Translations under genes and position numbers: made by a program
The notes under the pieces: generated by a model
The model's database searches: none
Told to the model about the DNA's origin: nothing
What the model saw: only the letters and a program-made list of their open reading frames with translations
Part shown: positions 9,030-16,009 of the stretch, one piece after another
How the letters are laid out: each line of letters starts with the position of its first letter
How positions within the stretch are numbered: the first letter of the stretch is position 1
Source: Nafulsella turpanensis ZLM-10
GTDB lineage: Bacteria > Bacteroidota > Bacteroidia > Cytophagales > Cyclobacteriaceae
DNA: 64,000 bases
NCBI RefSeq assembly: GCF_000346615.1
Contig: NZ_ANNU01000002.1
Span: 124,001-188,000 of the forward strand
Direction: 5' to 3'

Positions 9030-9402
9030 TTATTTCATACATTTGCACAGCGAATGAATTATTCCCCGTCCTGCATGGTTATCATGCAGGACAGTTTTAT
9101 GCACCAGCGGCGAAAGCCTACGGCATAAAACTGTGAAGCGAAAAAAGAAGTAGATATTAAGTGCCTGAGTTTTTAACTAAGCGAAATGGATTGGGCCATA
9201 TAATATCCTTCAGAGTATTATGTGTGGAACATCCTTAGCTGGTACAGGCAACGCCCTCCGGAAGTACCCCTTCCTTTAAAGCCAACCCTTTTCGAACCAG
9301 ATTCTCTTGTCCTGCCGCCCTGCGGTAACAGGACCGGGGAAAGACGTTCTATACATTCTCCTCCCGAGCAATAAAATCTTAATTTATCATAAATACAATT
9401 GA
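9030..9402. other. Intergenic region with two adjacent perfect hairpins
   Basis: Holds the double hairpin described separately (9069-9134). The rest, up to the helicase start, shows nothing recognisable; it is AT-rich in the last 50 bases. Confidence 0.6.
9069..9134. repeat. Two tandem perfect stem-loops
   Basis: First stem: GTCCTGCATG (9069-9078) pairs with CATGCAGGAC (9084-9093), loop GTTAT. Second stem: ACAGTTTTATGC (9091-9102) pairs with GCATAAAACTGT (9123-9134), loop about 20 bases. The two stems share three bases, so they compete or stack. Neither is followed by a T run, so a simple terminator is unlikely. Confidence 0.75.
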
Positions 9403-11082
9403 ATGAGTAACGTTAATTTCGAGGATCTTGGCCTGTCGTCGGCTACCATGCAGGCATTGCAACAAATGGGTTTTACCCAGGCATCGCCTATTCAAGCCCA
9501 GGCAATTCCTCATCTTTTAGAGGGTAAAGACGTCATTGGTCAGGCCCAAACCGGCACCGGAAAAACGGCTGCCTTTGGTATTCCCCTGGCTGAGCGTATC
9601 GACCCTGCCAATAAGGCCATACAGGCCCTGGTACTTTGCCCTACCCGCGAACTGGCGGTACAGGTAAATACCGAATTAAAGAAAATCCTTCAGTTTCACC
9701 CTAAGCTTAATACCCTAGCAATATATGGTGGTGAATCTATTGATAAGCAATTTAAAGCGCTTAAGCGTGGCGTACAGATTATTGTCGGCACACCGGGCCG
9801 TGTACAGGACCACCTGAACCGCGGCACCATTAAGCTGGACAACCTTCAGATGCTTGTGCTGGACGAAGCGGACGAAATGCTGGACATGGGCTTCCGCGAA
9901 GACATTGAAAGCATCCTGACCCATGCCCCGCAAGGAATCCAGACGATCTTCTTCTCCGCTACCATGCCAAAACCTATCCTGGAGCTGACCAAAAAGTATC
10001 AGCAGGATCCTGTGCTGGTAAAGATGGAAATGAAGGAGCTGACGGTAGAGCGTATCGAACAGATTTACTATGAAGTAAGAAGAAGCGATAAGTTTGACCT
10101 GCTGCAGGTAGTGATTGAGCTTCATCAGCTAAATATGATGCTGGTATTCTGTAATACCAAGCGGATGTGCGACGAGCTGGTCGAAAAACTTCAGGCAGCC
10201 GGATTGGGAGCCGAAGCTTTACACGGGGACCTGAGCCAGGCACAGCGCGACCGGGTGATGGCGAAATTCCGGAATGGCACATCAAACATTCTCGTAGCCA
10301 CCGATGTAGCTGCCCGTGGTATTGATGTGAAAGGCGTAGATGCTGTTATCAACTATGACCTTCCGCAGGAAACAGAGCAGTATGTACATCGGATTGGCCG
10401 TACAGGCCGCGCCGGCACCACCGGACAGGCCTTTACCTTTGTGGATAAGCGCGAAAGAGGCAAGCTGAAGGATATCGAACGCTATACCAAAGCGACTGTT
10501 AACCGTCATGAGCTTCCGTCTTCAGGCGAAATCCTTAAAATGAAGCACCAGAAGATTGTGGAAGATATGCGCCAGACGCTCGAGAACGAAAACCTGGAAG
10601 CGTACAACCATATTCTGGAAGCGCTCTACCAGGAAGGTTATGACTATACCCAGATTGCAGCTGCCTTCGCCCAAAAATTACTGGCGAAAAATGAAGCCCG
10701 CATCAAAGACCTGAAGCTGGAAAAACCATCGGAAGGACGCTCTAACGGCCGCGAGCGGAACAACGACCGCAGCAACGGACGGAACAATGAACGCAGTGGC
10801 GGAGCCGCCAGAGGAAAAGGAAACAGCAACTTTATCCCTGATGGAGATGTGGCCCGCCTGTTCTTTAACCTTGGTAAAAAAGCCAAAGTGAGCCCTGCCG
10901 ACTTCCTGGGCGCCATTACCGGCGAAACAGGATTGCCTGGCAGAAAAGTAGGTGATATCGATATTTACGACAAATTTACTTTCGTAGATGTTCCGGCCGA
11001 AGATGCTCAGAAAATCATCCAGATTATGAGCCGCCGGAAAATCAAAGGAAAATCAGTGAATGTAGAACTGGCTGATAACTAA
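9403..11082 (+). CDS. deaD: DEAD-box RNA helicase with DbpA-type RNA-binding tail
   Basis: ATP-dependent RNA helicase, probably for ribosome assembly or cold-adapted RNA remodelling. All core motifs are present: Q motif (FTQASPIQAQAIP), Walker A AQTGTGKT (residues 48-55), PTRELA, GTPGR, DEAD in VLDEADEMLDMGF, SAT, VATDVAARGID and HRIGRTGRAG. After the helicase core comes a low-complexity Arg/Asn/Gly-rich linker (about 445-478) and a C-terminal DbpA RNA-binding domain (about 480-557, FIPDGDVARLFFNLGKKAKV). The order matches the CsdA/DeaD group, but which of several paralogues it equals is uncertain. Monocistronic, with a terminator downstream. Confidence 0.94.
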   Translation: MSNVNFEDLGLSSATMQALQQMGFTQASPIQAQAIPHLLEGKDVIGQAQTGTGKTAAFGIPLAERIDPANKAIQALVLCPTRELAVQVNTELKKILQFHPKLNTLAIYGGESIDKQFKALKRGVQIIVGTPGRVQDHLNRGTIKLDNLQMLVLDEADEMLDMGFREDIESILTHAPQGIQTIFFSATMPKPILELTKKYQQDPVLVKMEMKELTVERIEQIYYEVRRSDKFDLLQVVIELHQLNMMLVFCNTKRMCDELVEKLQAAGLGAEALHGDLSQAQRDRVMAKFRNGTSNILVATDVAARGIDVKGVDAVINYDLPQETEQYVHRIGRTGRAGTTGQAFTFVDKRERGKLKDIERYTKATVNRHELPSSGEILKMKHQKIVEDMRQTLENENLEAYNHILEALYQEGYDYTQIAAAFAQKLLAKNEARIKDLKLEKPSEGRSNGRERNNDRSNGRNNERSGGAARGKGNSNFIPDGDVARLFFNLGKKAKVSPADFLGAITGETGLPGRKVGDIDIYDKFTFVDVPAEDAQKIIQIMSRRKIKGKSVNVELADN

Positions 11083-11215
11083 AGTAGAACATACGAAAGG
11101 AAATTCTGCGATTGCCTGGGATGAGGAAAGGACAAACCACCTCAAACTTTAATCACCCGGAATTTCATTTTACCTGATTCCTTTTTCCACTATAAAGAAA
11201 AGGAATGAAAGCCTT

Positions 11216-11247
11216 AAAGCTGCTGTTTAATAACAGCAGCTTTTTTT
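11216..11247 (+). terminator. Rho-independent terminator downstream of the helicase gene
   Basis: 12-bp perfect stem AAAGCTGCTGTT/AACAGCAGCTTT with loop TAAT, followed by a T run. It is about 130 bases after the helicase stop and before rsmE. Confidence 0.88.
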
Positions 11248-11344
11248 ATGTTTGCACTGGAAAGTGTCCGACTACAGGAGTTAACAGACACCCGTCAGTG
11301 ACAAGCCCGGAATATTATCCTGTTCATTGTATAGCCGATAAAAA

Positions 11345-12049
11345 ATGCAAGTATTCTACCAGCCAGACCTACCCCACACCCTTCAGCTACCGGAGGAAGA
11401 AGCAAAGCATTGCCAGCGGGTACTCCGCCACCAACCGGGAGACATCATTCATGTAACGGACGGGCACGGAAGCCTGTATACCGCACGCCTGACGGGTGAG
11501 CAACCAAAAAGATGCAGCTTTGAAATAGTAGAGCAGCTTCGAATAGCGGAAGAAAAACCTTATGCCATACACATTGCCATTGCCCCTACCAAGAACAGTG
11601 AAAGGCTGGAGTGGTTTCTGGAAAAAGCAATGGAGTTCGGCATCGATGAAATTAGCCTCCTGCAGTGTCGGCATAGCGAAAGAAGTAAGATAAACATGGA
11701 CAGACTGGAGAAGAAAGCCATCAGTGCCATGAAGCAGTCACTCAACCTCCGCATGCCCCGGATCCATCCACTGCTAAAACTCGAAGACTTTATTCGGAAT
11801 AGCGAAGCCAGCAAAAGCCAGCGTTTTATTGCCTATGTCGATGAAACTATTCCACAGCACCTGAAAGAGGCAGCCAAAGCAGGAGCACCGGCCTGTGTTT
11901 TAATTGGCCCCGAGGGAGATTTTGCCGCAGAAGAAATTACTGCTGCCCGTGAAGCAGGTTTTATCCCGGTAAGTTTGGGTAAAAGCAGGCTCCGCACCGA
12001 GACAGCCGGAATCGCCGCCTGCCACATTTTAAATCTGCTGAATGAGTAA
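11345..12049 (+). CDS. rsmE: 16S rRNA (uracil1498-N3)-methyltransferase
   Basis: Methylates U1498 of 16S rRNA. It is 234 residues long, the normal size. An N-terminal PUA-like domain (about 1-70) is followed by a SPOUT methyltransferase domain. The trefoil-knot motifs are visible near the C-terminus: LIGPEGDFAAEE, then SLGKSRLRTETAGIAA, which forms the S-adenosylmethionine pocket. Upstream lies a terminator, so it has its own promoter. The minus-strand GIY-YIG gene ends about 250 bases downstream, with repeats between. Confidence 0.96.
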   Translation: MQVFYQPDLPHTLQLPEEEAKHCQRVLRHQPGDIIHVTDGHGSLYTARLTGEQPKRCSFEIVEQLRIAEEKPYAIHIAIAPTKNSERLEWFLEKAMEFGIDEISLLQCRHSERSKINMDRLEKKAISAMKQSLNLRMPRIHPLLKLEDFIRNSEASKSQRFIAYVDETIPQHLKEAAKAGAPACVLIGPEGDFAAEEITAAREAGFIPVSLGKSRLRTETAGIAACHILNLLNE

Positions 12050-12298
12050 AGAAACCAATGACTGTCCTTCAGCTACATTCCTTTCTTACCCACCTCCCAG
12101 CCTACGCGGCCCGGCCTAGGTAGGCTTGCTCCGATCACGTCATTCCGGCCTTGAGCCGGGATCTCTACCTCCATGGCAGCAGATTCCTTGTCTGCGCTAA
12201 AGCTCCGCAAGGAATGACGGTAAGAGAAGCACCGCAGGGAATGACGAAAACAGTGAGAGAGAAATGGCGGTATTGACGGATGACGGCAAAGAGGAATT
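12050..12298. repeat. Spacer with the left copy of a long composite direct repeat
   Basis: The unit from about 12101 to 12267 recurs beyond the GIY-YIG gene at about 12701-12903. The best-conserved core, 12136-12224, matches 12774-12862 with only two differences in 89 bases. The core holds inverted repeats (ATTCCTTG...CAAGGAAT and CCGG...CCGG). The 80-residue frame here is a translation of the repeat. Confidence 0.85.
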
Positions 12299-12601
12299 TT
12301 ACTGCATATCCTCAATTTCGCCCGAAAGGTCAGTTAACAGAGGATTTACCTTTTGAATCAACTGCTCCTTCCATTCTCTCTTCCAGTTCTTCAACTGCTT
12401 CTCCCTTTGGATTGCCTCTTCGATAGAGGGATAAAACTCATAGTAGAGCAAATCTGTGCACCTGTATCTCTGCGTAAAAACTGATCCGGAACCATCTTTA
12501 TGTTGCTGAATTCTTGCATAAAGATTGGCAGTTACACCAATATACAGGACGGTTCTGCCTTTATTAGTGAGTATGTAGATATAGCCACCTTTGCCAGTCA
12601 T
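12299..12601 (-). CDS. Small GIY-YIG domain protein flanked by direct repeats
   Basis: A 100-residue single-domain GIY-YIG protein: GYIYIL at residues 6-11, YIG at 20-22, Arg30 in TANLYARIQQH, and IQREKQLKNWKREWK with the conserved glutamate. It is more distant from the two other GIY-YIG proteins of the window than they are from each other. Near-identical direct repeats, both in plus orientation, lie immediately on each side, as would be expected of a composite repeat unit. No transposase is present. The molecular function is unknown. Confidence 0.87.
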   Translation of the reverse strand: MTGKGGYIYILTNKGRTVLYIGVTANLYARIQQHKDGSGSVFTQRYRCTDLLYYEFYPSIEEAIQREKQLKNWKREWKEQLIQKVNPLLTDLSGEIEDMQ

Positions 12602-12932
12602 ATTATGATATTGCCGGAAGGGAAGAAATGTTTGCGAGCTGGCAACGATTCTCCCTAATTATATTATCTGCGCCCTCACCCCCCTCTCCAGTCTTCCCGG
12701 CCTACGCGGCCCATCTCCCGTCATCCCGATCCACGTCATCCCGGCCTTGAGCCACGTCATCCCGGCCTTGAGCCACGTCATCCCGGCCTTGAGCCGGGAT
12801 CTCTACCTCCATGGCAGCAGATTCCTTGTCTGCGCTAAAGCTTCGCAAGGAATGACGGTAAGGGACGCTCCGTTCGGAATGGAGAAAGCAGTGAGAGAAA
12901 TGGCTGAGGAGGGAAATAAAAGCAAAAAAAAT
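12602..12932. repeat. Spacer with the right copy of the composite repeat
   Basis: Holds the second copy of the composite unit, opening with the word GCCTACGCGGCCC and expanded by three 21-base tandem units at 12731-12793. The frame that starts MSHVIPALSHVIPALSRDL is the translation of this repeat, not a gene. Confidence 0.8.
12731..12793. repeat. 21-base tandem repeat, three exact units
   Basis: Three consecutive identical units beginning CCACGTCATCCCGGCC and ending TTGAG (12731-12751, 12752-12772, 12773-12793). The third runs into the 89-base core of the right-hand composite repeat, so the extra units look like local slippage of its first 21 bases. Confidence 0.93.
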
Positions 12933-13460
12933 CTACTCCTCTACTTCCTGCACCAACTCATACTCCAGCAGAATACTTTCCCCTCCCTCCTGAGGTATTT
13001 CCAGAATAAGTTGCTGACTGCTCAGGAGCCTGATGAGCTGAACCGTTGTGTCGGGCAAAAGGGTGGTATCGGCAGGTACATCAATAAATAAAAGACTATC
13101 CGTGGTATTAAACTGCGGGCTTTTCAGCGCCACCACCTGGCGGCTCAGGTAGATCGTATCTCCCGCATTACAGGCCGTGGTATCGCGGTAAAAATCGGCC
13201 AGGAAGGGAAGCTTCGTATTTTCCCTTGCATTTTCTCTAAACCGAACAAAATAACCCGTCCGGCAACTGTCTTCGAGGTAATATTCGCTGTGCTGAATCC
13301 ACAATTTCTCCCCTTCTCCCACCAGCAGGCGGCGAATTTCAGCGGGTGTAAAAAGGGCAGGTTCTTCAACCGCATCATCCGAACAGCCATATAGAAGGCC
13401 TGAGAGGCCGATAAGAAGGCTCGCCAGTAGTAAAAAAAGGCTGTGTTTTCTTTTTCTCAT
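12933..13460 (-). CDS. Hypothetical lipoprotein
   Basis: Not recognised. With the ATG at 13458-13460 the protein has 175 residues; a TTG three codons upstream is possible but less likely. It starts with a basic stretch and a hydrophobic helix ending in LSGLLYGC, a good lipoprotein box, so the mature protein begins CSDDAVEEPALFTPAEIRRLL and should be membrane-anchored. The remainder is mixed alpha/beta with two further cysteines (DSCRTGYF and TTACNAGD) that could form a disulfide. It is divergent from the gate-domain gene next to it, about 115 bases away. Confidence 0.7.
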   Translation of the reverse strand: MRKRKHSLFLLLASLLIGLSGLLYGCSDDAVEEPALFTPAEIRRLLVGEGEKLWIQHSEYYLEDSCRTGYFVRFRENARENTKLPFLADFYRDTTACNAGDTIYLSRQVVALKSPQFNTTDSLLFIDVPADTTLLPDTTVQLIRLLSSQQLILEIPQEGGESILLEYELVQEVEE

Positions 13461-13576
13461 GCGGATCAAAATTAGCGTATCTTCATGACAGATACCAGTT
13501 TACTTTTTATTTTTCCATTGGTTGTTTCTTTATACCTTTAAGCTCCCGAATTTTAAAACAAGTACGGCAGCCCTTT

Positions 13577-14857
13577 ATGGTGTTAAATTACATCTGGATC
13601 TTTTTCTTTCTGATAGCTTTTGTGGTGGCGCTCGTGCGCGTGATCGGTTATTTCTTCCGCCATTTCTTACTGGAACAATGGGGCTGGGTTTTCGACAAGG
13701 CAGACCTGACGGTTTTCTCTGCCATGGTCAAAAGTACCTTCGAAATGGCCGAAACCAGTGTAAACATTGCAGTATACCTCATAGGGGTGATGACGCTCTG
13801 GCTGGGCATAATGAAAATTGGTGAAGCCGGAGGGGCGGTAAATGTACTGGCCCGAATGGTGGCTCCTCTTTTCAACAGGCTGTTTCCTGATCTGCCCAAA
13901 AACCATCCTGCCTATGGCTCCATGCTGATGAACTTCTCGGCCAATATGCTTGGGCTGGACAATGCCGCCACTCCCCTGGGGCTTAAAGCCATGCGGGAGT
14001 TGCAGGGACTTAACCCCCATAAAGATACGGCCACCAATGCCCAGGTGATGTTCCTTGTACTGAATACCTCCGGGCTCACCATCATTCCCATAAGTATCCT
14101 GGCCCTGAGGGGGGCAGCGGAAGCTGCCAACCCTTCCGATGTTTTCATCCCCATCCTGCTGGCCACCTTTTTCTCTACCCTGGCCGGCTTAATAGCGGTT
14201 TCTTTTTACCAGCGACTCAACCTGCTTCAGCCGGTGGTACTGGCTTATTTGGGAGGAGCCACCTTACTGATTGCCGGTATTATCGTTTATTTTATGCAGC
14301 TTAGTCCGGATGAAGTGGCAGAAGTATCTACTTTCGCAGGCAACTTTATTCTGTTCTCCATCATAATTGTGTTTGTGGTGCTGGCCTTCCGGAAACGTAT
14401 AGATGTGTATGATAATTTTATTGAAGGAGCCAAAGAAGGTTTTACGGTAGCGGTAAACATTATTCCCTACCTGGTGGCTATGCTGGTGGCCATTGGGGTT
14501 TTAAGAGCCTCAGGCGCCCTTGACCTGATTATGGAGGGCCTTAGAGTAGCCATAGGCCTTACAGGAGTGGACACCCGTTTTGTGGATGCCCTTCCTACCG
14601 CCCTCATGAAGCCATTAAGTGGTGGAGCCTCCAGGGGCCTGATGGTGGAAACCATGGAAACCTTCGGGGCCGATTCCTTTGCAGGCAAGCTTGCTTCTGT
14701 TTTCCAGGGTTCTACGGAAACCACCTTTTATGTAATTGCCGTTTACTTTGGCTCTGTTAGTATTCGAAATACCCGTCACGCTATTGTCTGTGGCTTAATA
14801 GCGGACCTTACCGGAATTATTGCCGCCATTTTTATGGCTTATATTTTCTTTGGTTAA
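13577..14857 (+). CDS. Nucleoside recognition (Gate) domain membrane protein, SpmA-SpmB fusion type
   Basis: A 426-residue inner-membrane protein with about ten hydrophobic segments and two Gate domains. The first half (about 45-220) has EMAETSVNIAVYLIGVMTLW and NMLGLDNAATPLGLKAM, typical of SpmA. The second half (about 280-420) has VAVNIIPYLVAMLVAIGVL, PLSGGASRGLM and GSTETTFYVIAVYFGSV, typical of SpmB. In Bacillus these are two proteins of spore maturation; in non-sporing Bacteroidota the fused form is common and its substrate is unknown. Nucleoside transport is suggested only by the domain name. The ATG start gives an immediate membrane helix. Confidence 0.88.
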   Translation: MVLNYIWIFFFLIAFVVALVRVIGYFFRHFLLEQWGWVFDKADLTVFSAMVKSTFEMAETSVNIAVYLIGVMTLWLGIMKIGEAGGAVNVLARMVAPLFNRLFPDLPKNHPAYGSMLMNFSANMLGLDNAATPLGLKAMRELQGLNPHKDTATNAQVMFLVLNTSGLTIIPISILALRGAAEAANPSDVFIPILLATFFSTLAGLIAVSFYQRLNLLQPVVLAYLGGATLLIAGIIVYFMQLSPDEVAEVSTFAGNFILFSIIIVFVVLAFRKRIDVYDNFIEGAKEGFTVAVNIIPYLVAMLVAIGVLRASGALDLIMEGLRVAIGLTGVDTRFVDALPTALMKPLSGGASRGLMVETMETFGADSFAGKLASVFQGSTETTFYVIAVYFGSVSIRNTRHAIVCGLIADLTGIIAAIFMAYIFFG

Positions 14858-14987
14858 GATTTGGAAGCAGCCCTAAAACAAAAATATTAACTAATTATTT
14901 TAAGCAAATGGCGATGAATTTTATTATTATTGACCTCTATGGAAGAATAATATTTGCACTGCCGGAAATTATTGCTTATCAAAAACT

Positions 14988-15458
14988 ATGAAAATGGAAG
15001 CACTCAACCATAAATCATCCTCTTCTTTGGACAAAAACATTTACGATAACGCCAAAAACCATTTCCTTGGCAACTTTCCTGAATCTCTGCCCATCGAGCA
15101 GGCCTATGTACATATTGGTATGTTTTTAGGGTGGATGATTGAGTCAGGTCATTATTCTGAATTTTTCGAAGATGAAGCTGCTGTACAGGTTATCCGTTTT
15201 AAGCGGCGGGAGATTAGCTGTACCATTCTGAGCGAAATGTGGGATGGCTACCTGGGCCATGAGTTGTTCGATAAAACCGGCAATATGTTTACCTACTATT
15301 ACTATGGCGGTGGTCTCTATCGCAAAGATTATGAAACCGTGCTGGCCCCCGACCTTCCTTCTATTTACCACGTAAAGGACAGCTGGGAGAATTTTGAAAA
15401 GCTCAGCAAGAAAATTGACCAGCGTTTTGCAGACTGGCAAAAACTGATTGGTGACTAA
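14988..15458 (+). CDS. Hypothetical cytosolic protein, probably DUF7832-like
   Basis: A 156-residue soluble protein without signal or membrane segment. It carries AYVHIGMFLGWMIESGHYSEFF (described in pieces: AYVHIGMFLGW, then IESGHYSEFF; residues 40-61), and WDGYLGHELF plus FTYYYYGGG in the centre. This pattern resembles a family now labelled DUF7832, members of which are often found near toxin-immunity genes, but I recall the family from memory and cannot confirm it. No toxin gene is nearby here. It has a private terminator and so forms its own unit. Confidence 0.72.
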   Translation: MKMEALNHKSSSSLDKNIYDNAKNHFLGNFPESLPIEQAYVHIGMFLGWMIESGHYSEFFEDEAAVQVIRFKRREISCTILSEMWDGYLGHELFDKTGNMFTYYYYGGGLYRKDYETVLAPDLPSIYHVKDSWENFEKLSKKIDQRFADWQKLIGD

Positions 15459-15483
15459 TGATTAACAGTGACTGTAGAAATAT

Positions 15484-15526
15484 AAAAAAGGCTGAGCCTC
15501 AGTACGGGAGCTCAGCCTTTTTTATT
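15484..15526 (+). terminator. Rho-independent terminator of the 156-residue protein gene
   Basis: A-rich left arm AAAAAAGGCTGAGC pairs with GCTCAGCCTTTTTT, loop about 13 bases, 26 bases after the stop codon. Confidence 0.9.
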
Positions 15527-15931
15527 TTGCTTCCATGAGGGAATCAAATCCCTGCTATACCAAACTGGACAAAGCTCATTCCATAAGATGTAGTGCTGTA
15601 AGCCAGGGCGAATCCCCTCCTGGGGCTAATTGTAGAAAAATTTCTTATGGCGGAAATAGCCCATCTTGTCATGGCCCCCGGGGAATCTGAGGAGTAAAAG
15701 AGAAGATCAAATAGGTGAAATAGGGCAAAAGAACTTTATTCTACTGCTCCATTTGGGCTACACTTTAAAAGTGGTGCTTTATAAGACTTCCCCAGTGGGA
15801 ATGAAAAAGGGGCTTTTCTTCAGTTATCAAATTTCTCTACAGGATTAGCTCCTGCGAGGGCCGCCTGACCGGGAAGGGGCTTCCTAAAAGGAGTATAAGC
15901 TCCATTATCTATTGAAGGAAGCTCATTATTT

Positions 15932-15983
15932 GGTAAAAAAGAAGTGAAGCATTGGCTCGCAAATGCTTCACTTCTTTTTTACC
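15932..15983 (-). terminator. Long perfect hairpin, terminator of tex
   Basis: A 22-bp perfect inverted repeat (15932-15953 with 15962-15983) around an 8-base loop, with A and T runs inside the arms. It lies 27 bases beyond the tex stop codon and could act on either strand. Confidence 0.85.
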
Positions 15984-16009
15984 ATTATTTATCTATTATG
16001 CCCTGCTTC

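Larger units (their letters stand above)
15459..16009. other. Intergenic region with two terminators and one CTTGTCAT-type repeat
   Basis: Between the two terminators listed separately there is one CTTGTCATGGCCCCCGGGG unit (15664-15690). No credible gene; the short frame at 15666-15848 has no gene-like features. Confidence 0.6.

Noticed and set aside
9030-9402. Riboswitch before the helicase gene
   Set aside because: The hairpins do not match any riboswitch class I know and there is no fitting metabolite pathway downstream.
11205-11456. 83-residue frame overlapping the helicase terminator and the rsmE start
   Set aside because: Contains the terminator hairpin and overlaps the well-supported rsmE in another frame.
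1-13000. CRISPR array among the repeated sequences
   Set aside because: Repeats are irregularly spaced, differ in length and have no unique spacers of constant size; no cas genes are present.
12747-13091. Open frame starting MSHVIPALSHVIPALSRDL
   Set aside because: Translation of the 21-base tandem unit and the composite repeat; it then runs antisense through a lipoprotein gene.
15666-15848. 60-residue frame between two terminators
   Set aside because: Starts inside a palindromic repeat, no conserved pattern and no promoter-like sequence.
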